From the NCBI GenBank assembly GCA_963752345.1, contig CAVVYA010000017.1, forward strand, positions 372,001 to 436,000: 64,000 nucleotides of DNA, given 5' to 3'. The notes beneath the pieces are model-generated. The model was given only the letters and a program-made list of their open reading frames with translations. It searched no databases and was not told where the DNA came from. How positions within the stretch are numbered: the stretch's first letter is position 1; every line of letters starts with the position of its first letter. The position numbers and the translations under genes were made by a program. Positions 41,306 through 51,030 of this stretch are shown here, in pieces. The stretch comes from CAVVYA01 sp963752345 (GTDB taxonomy: Bacteria > Pseudomonadota > Alphaproteobacteria > SMXQ01).

Positions 41306-43456
41306 GTGGACAACGGCGATTTGAAGTTATTTCGCAAGGGTCAGGGCGGTGCCGACATGGATGCCAAAAACGGCAGCGCACTCGATGGCTTGTTTGAAAA
41401 CCAAGCCGCCAGCGGAGGCGCCCCGTCCGAAGAGCTCGCGCGGCCCGCTATTCTCGTCGTCGACGACGACAGCCGGAATCTGTTTGCCATGGAGCGCGCG
41501 CTGGAGGATATCGGCACGGTGGTGACGGCCGATTCCGGCGAGGAGGCGCTGCGGCAGCTTCTATCGCGGGACTTCGCGGTCATCCTGCTCGACGTCATCA
41601 TGCCTGGCATGGACGGCTACGATACGGCGGCGCTGATCCGCGCCCGCGAGCGCACGCGCCAAGTGCCGATCATCTTTCTGACCGCGGTCAACAAAGACGA
41701 CGCCCATATGCTGAAAGGCTACTCGATGGGCGCTGTCGATTTCGTGTTCAAGCCCGTCGATACCATGGTGCTGCGCTCGAAGGTGCAGGTCTTCGTCGAG
41801 CTTTTCGCCAAGACCCAGGAAATCCAGCGCAAGGCCGCCGAAGAGCAGCGGTTGCTCGAGGAGAATTTCCGTGTGCGCACGGAGAAGCTCATGGCCGAGC
41901 AGGCGCTTCAGCGCAGCGAGGAGCGGCAGGCCGCGATCATCAAATCGCTGCCGCTCGCGCTTTATTCCAATGAGTTCGACAGGCGCGCCGGCGGCGCGAT
42001 CGGCGGCCCTCAGTTTTTCAGCGACAATGTGTTCGGCATCTGCGGTTTTCCGACGAGCCGCTTCAAGGATGACCCGGAATTCTGGGTCAACCGAATCCAT
42101 CCCGATGATCGCGAGCGGGTGAGCAAGGAATTCGAGCGGCTCGGCGAGACGGAATCGATGGCTTGCGAATATCGCTGGCGCTGCGCCGATGACGCCTATC
42201 GCTATTTCCTCGACCAGGCTGTGGTGATCCGCGATGAACGGGGTCAGCCGGCGGAGATCGTCGGCTCGCTGACCGACATCACGGAGCGGCGGCAGCTCGA
42301 ACATCAACTCGTGCAGGCCCAAAAGCTCGATGCCATCGGCAAGCTGACGGGCGGAATCGCTCACGATTTCAATAACATGCTGACGGTCGTCATCGGCTGC
42401 CTGGATCGTCTGCGGCGCACCCTGAAGGACGACCCCGCGTCGCTGAAGCGCGTCGAGATGGGCCTGCAGGGCGCGCTGCGCTGCTCCGATCTCACGCGCC
42501 GGCTCTTGATGTTCGCGCGCCGCCAGATGCTGCGGGCGGAAAGCGTCGACCTCAATGTGCTCGTCGCCAGCATCGCCGACATGGTCCGACGCGTCATCGG
42601 CGACGATATCGAGCTTGTGCTCGATTGCGAACCGGGCCAACTCCTGGTCAAGGTCGACCGCACTCAGGCCGAGTCGGCCTTGCTCAATCTCGTCGTCAAT
42701 GCGCGCGATGCCATGCCCGAAGGCGGAACCCTGACGATCTCCACCCATACGGTCAGCGCCGCGTCGCTCGGCATTCCCCATGGCGGTTCAGCGGCAGCCA
42801 GTGAGCGATATGTCACGCTGACCGTGAAGGATACCGGCGTCGGCATCCCCAAGGACGTCCTGAACCGCGTGTTCGAGCCGTTCTTCACCACCAAGGAGCC
42901 TGGCAAGGGCACCGGTCTCGGGCTCAGCATCATCTATGGCTTCGTCAGGGAATCCGGTGGCAACGTCACCCTCGAAAGCGAGGTCGGTTGCGGCACGAGC
43001 GTGGTAATCCAACTGCCGCAGGAACTGAGCGAGACAGCGGCTCTGCCGGCGCCCGCGCCAGACCGCCGGGCGATTGCCGGCGCGCGCGAGGGCGAAACGG
43101 TGCTCGTCGTCGAGGACGATGACGGCGTGCGCGAGATCGCGGTCGGCATCCTGGAGGACCTCGGCTACCAGGTGGTGGAGGCGCAAGACGGTCGAACGGC
43201 GCTGGAGCTGTTCGATCGCACGCCGCAAATCCACCTCGTGTTTACCGACCTGGTGATGCCGGGTATGAGCGGTCGCGATCTGGCCGAAGAACTCACCAAA
43301 CGGGGAGAGACGCGAGCGAAGGTGCTGTTAACCTCCGCTTATACAGATCGGCTGACGGCGGAGACCACGCCCCACACCATCACCGGCTTCCTGCACAAAC
43401 CCTATGGCGAGACGGATCTCGCCCATGCGGTGCGTCAGGCTATGGACGGCGCCTGA
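41306..43456 (+). CDS. Hybrid histidine kinase with N-terminal receiver (REC-PAS-HisKA-HATPase-REC)
   Basis: 716 residues, cytoplasmic. REC1 at about 45-165 (AILVVDDDSRNLFAME, ILLDVIMPGMDGYD, KPVD), a coiled linker, a PAS domain with PAC end at about 210-330 (DDRERVSKEFERLGE, GSLTDITERRQ), HisKA with LTGGIAHDFNNML near 350, HATPase (NAVNARDAMPEGG-like VNARDAMPEGG, DTGVGIP, GTGLGLS) and REC2 at about 600-715 (LVVEDDDGVRE, VFTDLVMPGMSG, KPYGE). GTG 41306 has GAGG six bases upstream; ATG 41357 is an alternative. REC1 suggests that it receives phosphate or a signal from the giant kinase just upstream. Confidence 0.9.
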   Translation: MDNGDLKLFRKGQGGADMDAKNGSALDGLFENQAASGGAPSEELARPAILVVDDDSRNLFAMERALEDIGTVVTADSGEEALRQLLSRDFAVILLDVIMPGMDGYDTAALIRARERTRQVPIIFLTAVNKDDAHMLKGYSMGAVDFVFKPVDTMVLRSKVQVFVELFAKTQEIQRKAAEEQRLLEENFRVRTEKLMAEQALQRSEERQAAIIKSLPLALYSNEFDRRAGGAIGGPQFFSDNVFGICGFPTSRFKDDPEFWVNRIHPDDRERVSKEFERLGETESMACEYRWRCADDAYRYFLDQAVVIRDERGQPAEIVGSLTDITERRQLEHQLVQAQKLDAIGKLTGGIAHDFNNMLTVVIGCLDRLRRTLKDDPASLKRVEMGLQGALRCSDLTRRLLMFARRQMLRAESVDLNVLVASIADMVRRVIGDDIELVLDCEPGQLLVKVDRTQAESALLNLVVNARDAMPEGGTLTISTHTVSAASLGIPHGGSAAASERYVTLTVKDTGVGIPKDVLNRVFEPFFTTKEPGKGTGLGLSIIYGFVRESGGNVTLESEVGCGTSVVIQLPQELSETAALPAPAPDRRAIAGAREGETVLVVEDDDGVREIAVGILEDLGYQVVEAQDGRTALELFDRTPQIHLVFTDLVMPGMSGRDLAEELTKRGETRAKVLLTSAYTDRLTAETTPHTITGFLHKPYGETDLAHAVRQAMDGA

Positions 43457-43483
43457 GTTTTCTCCGGGCAGCCGGCAACCCCT

Positions 43484-43744
43484 TCACGGCTTGCGCCGCA
43501 TATTGACCGACGCGATGCCGATGATGATCAGGCTGAACGCCAACAGGCGGATCAGGTAAATCCAGCTCTGCTCCTCGCGGTCCAGATCGAGTAGGCCGAG
43601 CAGGGTCTGGCTGATCGCCAGAAGGCAGAACGCGCAGGCAAAAATCAGCAGAAGGGATTCGCGCGTTTTGCTCCAGAAGCGGAGGAAAAACACGCCGGCG
43701 ATCAAATATCCCGCGGCGATGACGCCATACGCGAAGACGGTCAT
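43484..43744 (-). CDS. Small membrane protein (DUF5985-like)
   Basis: 86 residues, three membrane helices, with FLRFWSKTRESLLLIFACAF and LLDLDREEQSWIYLIRLLAF, the pattern of the DUF5985 group. ATG 43744 (MTVFAYGVIAAGYL) fits the first helix better than the longer frame. Last gene of a three-gene minus-strand operon with a second small membrane protein and a winged-helix-like protein; this trio is probably conserved as a unit. Function unknown. Confidence 0.65.
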   Translation of the reverse strand: MTVFAYGVIAAGYLIAGVFFLRFWSKTRESLLLIFACAFCLLAISQTLLGLLDLDREEQSWIYLIRLLAFSLIIIGIASVNMRRKP

Positions 43745-43748
43745 GGGT

Positions 43749-44021
43749 CTATTCCGATTCCCAGATGAAGCCGTATAGCAGAACACTCAGGGCACCGATC
43801 GCCGTCAGGTGACGGAGCGGCAACAGATCAATCGTAGTCGGGAGCAGGACCACATCGACGAACAGGAGGAAATTGTTGAGCGTGAGGCCGACGAAGCACA
43901 GTGCGCTCCACAGCAGCAGCTTTACCCCGCTGCGCTGATAGGCGCGGATGAGCAGCAGGAGGCAGACCATGCTGGTCGCCATGCAAAGCAGATAGACCAG
44001 GGATTGCGGGATCGACATCAA
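43749..44021 (-). CDS. Small membrane protein paired with DUF5985-like gene
   Basis: 90 residues, three helices: LVYLLCMATSMVCLLLLIRAY, LLLWSALCFVGLTLNNFLLF and LTAIGALSVLLYGFIWE. Similar in style to its neighbour, with the charged loop RAYQRSGVKLL. It overlaps the upstream gene by four bases (ATGA at 44018-44021) and is 4 bp from the next, so the three are one operon. Function unknown. Confidence 0.65.
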   Translation of the reverse strand: MMSIPQSLVYLLCMATSMVCLLLLIRAYQRSGVKLLLWSALCFVGLTLNNFLLFVDVVLLPTTIDLLPLRHLTAIGALSVLLYGFIWESE

Positions 44022-44392
44022 TCTTTGTCCTTCCTCAGCTTGAAGGCGTCGACGAAGCTGGTCAGCTTGTCATTGGGCGCGGAGATGATTTCCTTGATGA
44101 CGGCAAGCGGCCGCTCGGCATTGACGGCATCGAGCTGGCGCACGGCGTCATCCAGGTCGGCGGTGCCCGGCGCGTAGCGATAAGACCCGTCTGGCTGTTC
44201 GCGCACGAGATCGGCCTTGGCGAGGCCAATCAAAATCGACGCGACGAGCGACGGACTGCTGCGCAACTCCGCCGTCAAGGCATCGATGGTCCACGACCGC
44301 GCCGCATGCCGGCGCATCAGGAGCAGCAATTCAAGCGTCCAAGCCGATTTTATCGAGCTATGGATCAGGCGCAGCACGGCTTCTGGAATCAA
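44018..44392 (-). CDS. Winged-helix-like hypothetical protein
   Basis: 124 residues. WTLELLLLMRRHAARSWTIDALTAELRSSPSLVASILIGLAKADLVREQPDGSYRYAP (residues 18-75, in parts) reads as a winged helix with a wing at QPDGSYRYAP. The C-terminal helix DKLTSFVDAFKLRKDKD is amphipathic. It may regulate its operon or bind the two small membrane proteins. No family name is certain. Confidence 0.6.
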   Translation of the reverse strand: MIPEAVLRLIHSSIKSAWTLELLLLMRRHAARSWTIDALTAELRSSPSLVASILIGLAKADLVREQPDGSYRYAPGTADLDDAVRQLDAVNAERPLAVIKEIISAPNDKLTSFVDAFKLRKDKD

Positions 44393-44585
44393 GCTCGGTC
44401 CTACTCGGTTTTATCGGTCGGTCGATTGTTTTTCCGATTGTTTTCATAAACGTTTTATGCCCGGGAGGAAAGCATCGATACCGCGCGTTTCGGCATTAAT
44501 ATTTGCCTTCCGGCGAAAAATAGGGCTGATAGCCATTCGAAATCGAAGGCCCGTGAACGGGCTGGAATTGTGGGGGGAGGAAGTC

Positions 44586-45617
44586 ATGACACGGGCAGGG
44601 ATTTACAAAACTCTGGCGATCGCCTCATGTTTCGCCGCGGTGATGGTGCAACCGGCGATCGTCGCCGCGGAAGATTTCTACAAGGGCAAGACCGTCCGGC
44701 TGATTGTCGGCTCGGCGGCGGGCGGCGGGTACGACGCCTATGCGCGGCTGGTGGCGCGCCATCTTGGCGATCACCTGCCGGGCGTGCCCACTCTCGTGGT
44801 GCAGAACATGCCGGGCGCCTCCGGCGTCAAGGCAACCAACTACCTCTATTCCATCGCGCCGAAGGACGGCACGGTGTTCGGCACGTTCAACAGCGCCATG
44901 CCGTTCTACCAGGTTCTGGGAAATCCCGGCGTCACGTTCAAGGCGGAAGAATTGTCCTGGGTCGGCAGCTTGAGCCAGGCCGCGAACGTCATTGCGGTGT
45001 GGCACGCCACCGGCGTCAGGACCATCGACGACGCCAAGAAACAGGAAATCATCCTCGGCGCGCTCACCGGCGGTGGCACCATGGGCGCCTATCCACGGCT
45101 GCTCAATCAAACTCTTGGCACCAAATTCAAGATCGTGACGGGTTACGAGAGCGGCACCCAGGTCACGCTCGCGATCGAGCGCGGCGAAGTGCAGGCACGC
45201 GGCACGACGCCGTGGACCACCTGGCGCGCGACGCGGCCCGACTGGGTGCGCGAGGGCAAGATCGTGCCGATCATTCAGTTCGGTCTGAAGAAGGACCCCG
45301 ATATCCTGCAGGTGCCTATGCTTTCGGAACTCGCGCAGAACGAGGAGCAGCGCCAGATCTTCGATCTGATTTCCGCCAATGTCGCGATCGAGCGCCCGTT
45401 CGCGGCGCCGCCCGACGTGCCGCCGGCCGTCTTGTCCGTGTTGCGTCAGGGTTTTGCCGAGATGTCACGGGCGCCCGCCTTGCTGGCCGACGCCGAGCGC
45501 CAGAGCATGGATATCGATCCGCTGCTGGGCGACGACCTCGCCAAGGCGGTGAAGGGAATCATTTCGACACCACCGGCGATCGCCAAGAAGGTCAACGAGA
45601 TCATCGGCGCGGAGTGA
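44586..45617 (+). CDS. TTT-family (TctC/Bug) solute-binding protein
   Basis: 343 residues, intact. Signal peptide (KTLAIASCFAAVMVQPAIVAA), then DFYKGKTVRLIVGSAAGGGYDAYAR with the ligand-loop Asp, VVQNMPGASGVKATN, IAPKDGTVFG, ARGTTPWTTWRATRPDWV and IERPFAAPPDVPPAV. ATG 44586 follows an excellent Shine-Dalgarno (ggggggagg at 44571-44579); the longer open frame upstream has no family similarity. Alone on the plus strand with its own terminator, it is an orphan binding protein. Confidence 0.9.
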   Translation: MTRAGIYKTLAIASCFAAVMVQPAIVAAEDFYKGKTVRLIVGSAAGGGYDAYARLVARHLGDHLPGVPTLVVQNMPGASGVKATNYLYSIAPKDGTVFGTFNSAMPFYQVLGNPGVTFKAEELSWVGSLSQAANVIAVWHATGVRTIDDAKKQEIILGALTGGGTMGAYPRLLNQTLGTKFKIVTGYESGTQVTLAIERGEVQARGTTPWTTWRATRPDWVREGKIVPIIQFGLKKDPDILQVPMLSELAQNEEQRQIFDLISANVAIERPFAAPPDVPPAVLSVLRQGFAEMSRAPALLADAERQSMDIDPLLGDDLAKAVKGIISTPPAIAKKVNEIIGAE

Positions 45618-45631
45618 CGGCCGACAAACGA

Positions 45632-45660
45632 AAAGCCCCGGGAATCCCCGGGGCTTTTTT
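45632..45660 (+). terminator. Rho-independent terminator
   Basis: AAAAGCCCCGGG, a 4-base loop region, then CCCGGGGCTTTTT: a strong GC stem ending in a T run, 15 bp after the TTT gene stop. Confidence 0.9.
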
Positions 45661-45721
45661 CATGTTCGTCGGACGGCGCAACTGCTCGTCGGTCCTGAAC
45701 CAATGGTCCGATCCGGTCGGA

Positions 45722-46552
45722 TCATGTCTGGTGTGTTTTGGCCACCTCGTGCTTCCACAGGTCCCAGGCGCGCGGCGCCTGGGCATCGGAAACGGCGGCG
45801 GCGAGCGACGCTTCCTGCGGCGACAGAAACGTCACCGGTCCGAGACGCAGGGCCTCGGACTGAATTCGCGCGTTGGTCTCCAGATAGACGGCGCGGAACA
45901 CCGCCAGCGGCAAGGTGGCGCCGACCGTCACCGAACCATGGCCGCGCATCAAGGCTGCAGGCTTGTCGGCCAGACAAGACGCCAGATGCGCGCCGAGGCC
46001 CGAATTGCGGATCAGCATATCGGTTTCGCCGGCCACCGTTCGGATGTCAAAGACGGGAACGCCGGGTCCGAGAAACGCACTCATGTGATAAAGCGGCTGC
46101 AATGGCACGGCGGTGACGGCGAACGGGATCACAGCCGGCGAATGGCTATGCACGATGGCGTTCACATCGGGGCGTCGACGATAGATTTCGCCGTGGATGA
46201 ACCGTTCCAGATAAACCGCCGGAGCATTCGGCAGCAGCGGATTGCCGTCGAAATCGAACTCCAGGATATCGCCGGTGGTGACCAAGGCCGGGGCCATGCT
46301 GCGCGACAGCAGGAAGCGCGACCGGTCTTTGTCGTGCCGCACGCTGACATGGCCGAAGCCGTCGACCACCTGCTGCGCGGCGAGAATGCGGTTGGCCGCG
46401 ATCAGGTCGGCGATCAGGGCCATGTCGGCCGGCGACGCCGGGCGCGCACCGCTCGGCTTTGGGCATTGGTCCGCTGCGTGCGCCCCGCCGCAGGAGGGGC
46501 AGGCAGCCGAGCTTGCACCTTGATGGCGCGTCGATAGGGTATCCTCAGTCAC
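45722..46552 (-). CDS. Class II aldolase/adducin-family protein with N-terminal Cys motif
   Basis: 276 residues. Residues 18-30 form CPSCGGAHAADQC, a zinc-knuckle-like motif ahead of the class II aldolase domain. Domain signatures: FGHVSVRHDKDRSRFLLSRS, AIVHSHSPAVIPF (zinc H-x-H), FDIRTVAGETDMLIRN and LMRGHGSVTVGATL (third zinc His). Family enzymes are aldolases or decarboxylases of sugar phosphates or hydroxy-acids. It stands alone, converging with the TTT binding-protein gene. Compare the His-rich-tailed relative at 16828-17688. Confidence 0.8.
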   Translation of the reverse strand: MTEDTLSTRHQGASSAACPSCGGAHAADQCPKPSGARPASPADMALIADLIAANRILAAQQVVDGFGHVSVRHDKDRSRFLLSRSMAPALVTTGDILEFDFDGNPLLPNAPAVYLERFIHGEIYRRRPDVNAIVHSHSPAVIPFAVTAVPLQPLYHMSAFLGPGVPVFDIRTVAGETDMLIRNSGLGAHLASCLADKPAALMRGHGSVTVGATLPLAVFRAVYLETNARIQSEALRLGPVTFLSPQEASLAAAVSDAQAPRAWDLWKHEVAKTHQT

Positions 46553-46658
46553 GCCGGTCCTCTTCTCTCGATGGCCGAACTGGGGCCACTATAGCGGGAT
46601 CACGGCGCGCGCAGGGTGGAATTGAGATCTCGCGCGCCATCCTCACGCTCATTCGAAA

Positions 46659-48489
46659 TCATCCTCCGCCCTTTTGCTGATCCGCATCCTGGCTTTCGCT
46701 CGATAGGCGTTGCGCTTCCCGGTCGATATGGAACAGCGTTTCCAATTCCGCCGCCGCCTGGATCACCGTTTGAATGAGCTGGCCCTCGTCATCATAGAAG
46801 GCATGCTGGTCCCGCAACATTTTTTCGTCGTATTCGCGGAAGATTTCGATCGTCCGCCTGACGTCGTGCTCGTCCATGCCGAGCGCCTTGAGCAGTTCTT
46901 CAGTCATCCGCAGGCTTGAGTAGAAAACCTCGCGCACGATCACATCGACTTCATAGTCCATGAGCTGGTGCGCATGCCGGCGGTTGCGGGCGCTGGCATA
47001 GATGCGGAGGTGAGGAAAGTTGCGCCGCGCGACATCGACGATCTTCAGCGATTTGTCGATGTCGGCCACGGCGACCACGAGAAATCGCGCTTGCTCGGCG
47101 CCCGCCGCGCGCAACAGGTCGTAGCGCGCGGGATCGCCGTAATAAACCTTGGCCCCGAAGCGGCGCAGCACTTCGACCTGGGCCGCATTGTCGTCCATCG
47201 CGGTGAAGGGAATGTCGCGCATGCGCAGCACGCGGCCAATAACCTGACCAAAGCGGCCGAAGCCGCAGACGATGATCGGCGCAGTTTCCTCTATCTCGTC
47301 GTAGTCGAGCGCCGGCTCCGCCGTCAGAATAGGAACCACCCAATGTTCCGTCACGGCGAACAACAGCGGCGCCGCGGCCATGGAAAGCACGGTGATGAGG
47401 AACAGGGTCTTGTTTTCCTCTGGTGTCAGGAGGCCGAGCCCGCCGGCGGCGGAGAACAGCACCAGCGCGAATTCGCCGACCTGTGCCAAGGCGATCGCCA
47501 GGCGCAGGGCGTTCGTCGCGTCATGGCCGTAGATTCGCGCAAGGCCGAAGAGCACCGCCCCCTTGGCAAGCCAGCACGCCTGCGACGATCAGAAGAATCT
47601 GCCCGGGCTGCTGCCAAAACGCCGCCACGTCGATCGACATGCCGATGGAGGCGAAGAACAGGCCGAGGAGCAGCCCCTCGAATGGCTCAAGGTCTGCCTG
47701 AATCTCGTGGCGATATTCCGAATTGGACAGGATGACGCCGGCCAGGAACGCGCCGAGCGACATGGAAAGGCCGGCAAAGCCGGCCAGCGTCGCCACCCCG
47801 ATCACGAGGAGCAGGGTGACGGCGCTGAACAACTCGCGGCTCTTGGCGATATCGACAGCGAAAAACAGCGGCCGTACAAGATAGCGGCCCCCCAGGACGA
47901 TGATGGCAATGGCGCCCGCGGCGAGCGCCAGCTTTTCCGGCCATTCCTGCGCCAGGCTCGGGCCGCTGATGGCGCCCGGCGCGAACAGCGGCAGGGCCGC
48001 CAGGATCGGGATGATCGCGAGATCCTGGAACAGCAGAATGCCGAGCGCGTCACGGCCGGCCGGCGTGCCGAGCAACTGGCGTTCGGCCAGCATGGGCAGG
48101 GCGAGCGCCGTCGAGGACATGGCGGCGCCGATACCGAGCAGGATCGCCGTCGGGTCGGATATGCCGAGCAGCCTCGCCGCGCCCCATACCAGCGCCGTGG
48201 TGATCGCCGCCTGCGCGCTACCCAAGCCGAAGACGCTGCGGCGCATGACACGCAGCCGGGCGGGCTTGAGTTCGAGCCCGATGAGAAACAGCAGCATCGC
48301 CACGCCGAACTCGGACACGTGACGGATGTTGTCGGGATCGGTGAACAGCTCGAAACCGCTCGGACCGGCGATGAGGCCGGCCAGCACATAGCCGACCGGG
48401 CCGCCGAGCCCCGCGCGCTTGGCAAGCGGCACCGCGATGACGGCGAGGGCCAGCAAAGCCAACCCGGGGAGCAGAATCCCCGTATTCAT
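46659..48489 (-). pseudogene. Kef-type monovalent cation/proton antiporter, one frameshift
   Basis: Start ATG 48489 (MNTGILLPGLALLALAVIAV). About twelve membrane helices of the CPA2 type with LAGLIAGPSGFELF and AAMSSTALALPMLAERQLLG, then an extra C near 47567 breaks the frame. The second part has GEFALVLFSAAGGLGLL, a TrkA-N domain beginning IIVCGFGRFGQVIGRVLRMR (G-x-G-x2-G) and a charged C terminus. The repaired length of 609 residues matches KefB/KefC. Its role would be glutathione-gated or nucleotide-gated potassium efflux during electrophile stress. It is divergent from the GntR gene. Confidence 0.85.
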
Positions 48490-48615
48490 GTAGACCTCGC
48501 CATGGCGCATCGGAAAGCAGCCGGTCGAACCCACCACCGGCCGCATTACAATCGGTGATTGTCGCGCATCTCGCTGGGCCGCGACAGGAGGGGCGTTAAT
48601 TTCGCAGAATTGTAA

Positions 48616-48627
48616 ATTGTTGACAAT
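48616..48627. promoter_or_regulatory. ATTGT-TG-ACAAT palindrome, GntR/FCD operator candidate
   Basis: Inverted repeat with 5-bp arms, 27 bp before the GntR start, matching the ATTGTNNACAAT/TNGTNNNACNA style of FCD-type GntR operators. The position suggests autoregulation, and possibly control of the adjacent antiporter. Confidence 0.65.
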
Positions 48628-48654
48628 CGACAGTCGCGCTAGCACGATCCCGTC

Positions 48655-49311
48655 ATGGCGACCGAACTCGAAATCCTCAAATCCCAATCGCTCACCACCC
48701 TGCTCAAGGCGGAGATCGAGCGGCTGATCCTGCACGGCGGCTTCGGCGCCGGAGAGCGGATCAATGAGAATGCCCTGGCCGCTCGTTTCGGGGTCAGCCG
48801 TGGTCCGGTGCGTGAGGCGTGCCGTGCTCTGGCAGAACTCGGGTTGGTCGAATTGATCCCCAACCGAGGCATGTTCATCCGGCGCATCGAGCCGCACGAG
48901 GCCCAGGAACTTTACGACGTCCGCGCCGGGTTGTTCGGGCTGGCTGCGCGCCTGCTTGCCCATACAATCACGGACGAGCAACTGGCCGAAATGGAAGCGC
49001 TGCTCGACCATATGGACGCGGCGGCCCAGGCGCTCGACGATTATTACCCGCTCAATCTGCGGCTGCACGATCTCATCCTCGAATTCACCGGCAACGAGCG
49101 TCTGATCGTCGCCTATCGCCAGTTGGTCAAGGAACTGCACCTGTTCCGCGCCCGCGGGTTGGTGCAGGGCGGCGGCCTTTCCGTCTCGAATGCCGAGCAC
49201 CGCGACATCGTCGCCGCCTTGCGCGCGCGTGACCCTCTTGCCGCATTCGAAGCGGCATACCGTCACGTGGAAAACGGCAAGAGCCGCATGCTGGCCGTTT
49301 TGGAGGGCTGA
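48655..49311 (+). CDS. GntR-family regulator, FCD type
   Basis: 218 residues. N-terminal winged helix: LKAEIERLILHGGFGAGERINENALAARFGVSRGPVREACRALAELGLVE (residues 17-66, in parts), then PNRGMFIRRI and an all-helical FCD ligand domain with YDVRAGLFGLAARLLA, LNLRLHDLILEFTGNERL (metal-binding Asp/His) and SNAEHRDIVAALRARD (metal His). FCD regulators sense small carboxylates. It is transcribed towards the TTT transporter operon at 49.4-56 kb, 127 bp away, and is its likely regulator. Confidence 0.9.
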   Translation: MATELEILKSQSLTTLLKAEIERLILHGGFGAGERINENALAARFGVSRGPVREACRALAELGLVELIPNRGMFIRRIEPHEAQELYDVRAGLFGLAARLLAHTITDEQLAEMEALLDHMDAAAQALDDYYPLNLRLHDLILEFTGNERLIVAYRQLVKELHLFRARGLVQGGGLSVSNAEHRDIVAALRARDPLAAFEAAYRHVENGKSRMLAVLEG

Positions 49312-49437
49312 CCAACCGGATGAAATCCGACCAGGCGGATGCAGATCCGCCGGTCAACGACAAGCCAACCGGCGGCACACAACGACCGCCGGGACGCCAA
49401 CAAGACGTCAACTGGCGCTACAACACAGGAGGATTCA

Positions 49438-50437
49438 ATGAACTGGACAATGGGATGGAAAGGCGTGCATCGAGCCGCCCTGGGCCTTGCATTCGTCATC
49501 GCCGCTGCGACCGTGATCGGCTCGGCAGGTCCAGCCGATGCGCAACAGAAATATCCCAAGGACACGGTGCACGCTCGCCACCCATTCGAGTCCGGGCGGC
49601 GGCAGCGATATCTTCCTGCGGGAAGATCGCGCCGTATCTGACTCGAGGCTCTCGGGCGTCAATGTCGTCGGTCGAGAATATCCAGGGCGGCAGCGGCGCC
49701 AAGGCCATGGCCGAGCTCGCCAAGGCCAAGCCCGACGGCGGCCTGTTCTACGCGACGACGCCGACTTTCATCTATACCTCGCTGCTGAGCAAGCCGTCAG
49801 GCGACCTATCGCGATCTCGAGCCCCTGGTCAACGTGTTCTATGATCCGGAAGTGCTCTACACGGCCGCCGATTCGCAAGTTCAAGACGCTGCAGGATGTG
49901 CATCGATCATGCGCGCAAAGGCGGCGGCAAGTGGGGTGCCGCCAATCCGGCGTCGCTCGAGCGCCAGGTGATGGAGCGGCTCAAGTCGCTGACCAAGGTG
50001 ACACCCGCCATCGCCACCTTCGAGGGCGGCGGCGATATGCTGATCAACGTGCTCAACCATACGTCTCGACATGGGCGTCGGCGAAGTGCAGGAGATCCGC
50101 GCCCAGCTCGAGGCCGGCAAGCGTCCGCTTGCTTGCCGTCGTCGGCGACAGCCGTCTGACGCAGTTCCCCGATCTGCAAACGGTGAAGGAGCAGGGCATC
50201 GATCTGTCGGTGCGCAAGTTCCGCGGCCTCGCCGGTCCGAAGGGCACGCCGAAGGAGGTGATCGCGGCGTGGGAAGCGGCCATCCCCAAGTTGCTCGAGG
50301 ATCCGAAATACAAGAAGCTTTACACCGACAATAACCTGCAGCCGGGCTTCATTCCCCATGCCGAATACGTCAAGTTCATCGACCAGTTCGGCAAGGAAAC
50401 CGAGGCATTCCTGAAGGAGTCCGGCGTCATCAAGTAG
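49438..50437 (+). pseudogene. tctC: TctC-type solute-binding protein of a complete TTT system, many frameshifts
   Basis: ATG 49438 with caggagg leader; signal peptide (AALGLAFVIAAATVIG..ADAQ) and KYPKDTV, then by joining frames HSSPGGGSDIFLR, VENIQGGSGAKAMAELAKAKPD, YATTPTFIYTSLLSKP, KGGGKWGAANPASLERQ, VTPAIATFEGGGDML and VKEQGIDLSVRKFRGLAGPKG, ending FLKESGVIK. At least six breaks; the resolved ones are extra bases (for instance near 49570 and 49620). It is followed by TctB and TctA genes in the usual C-B-A order. Confidence 0.8.
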
Positions 50438-50454
50438 CGAAGAGACGTCTCCGT

Positions 50455-50475
50455 GGCCGCCGCTTCGCGGCGGCC
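50455..50475 (+). repeat. GC hairpin between tctC and tctB
   Basis: GGCCGCCGC-TTC-GCGGCGGCC, a perfect 9-bp stem, 17 bp after the tctC stop, with further ccgcggcggcc repeats to 50494. Such hairpins after the binding-protein gene often keep its mRNA more abundant than that of the membrane genes. Confidence 0.6.
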
Positions 50476-50522
50476 GCCGTGACCGCGGCGGCCGTTTCAT
50501 CGATGCAGCAATCGGGGAAGCC

Positions 50523-51020
50523 ATGGACCGGGATTTTGCTCTTCGGCGAGCGCGATCGCTGGCGCTTCGCCGTGGCGTATTACTGATTGGCCGATGCCAT
50601 TCCGACCAGCCTCTTGAGCGATGCGGTCGGGCCGGGCGGGCCTGCCCAAGACCTATGCGCTCGATGCTCGGCGGCCTGTCGCTGCTCCTGATGGCTGCGG
50701 TCCGTGATGCGCCAGCGCCGGCGGTCGCAGCGCACGTCGGGCGAGCTCGATGGCGAGCGGACGCCGGGCGCAGCTAGGATGTTCTATCGCGCCGCGCGGC
50801 ATGCTCGGCCATCGGCGTCTTCTATGTCGTCGTGGTGCCCTGGCTCGGCTACGTGCCGACTCTCGCCCTGCTGATCGCGGCGACTGCCTATTACCAGGGC
50901 GGGCACCTGAATCGCCAGGTCGGCGTCGTCGCCATTGCGGCGCGCTGTTCTTCTGGGTGCTGTTCGTCTATCGTGCTGCGCATTCCGCAGCCGCCCGGCC
51001 TGTGGCCGAATCTGTTCTGA
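50523..51020 (+). pseudogene. tctB: TctB-type small membrane subunit, frame broken
   Basis: A roughly 160-residue four-helix protein spread over three frames: MDRDFAL at the start, MLGGLSLLLMAAVRDAPAPAV, then GVFYVVVVPWLGYVPTLALLIAATAYYQGG and FFWVLFVY, ending QPPGLWPNLF with stop at 51018-51020. Order and length fit TctB, lying between tctC and tctA. Several extra bases are needed to join the parts. Confidence 0.7.
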
Positions 51021-51030
51021 GGGCGGCGCC

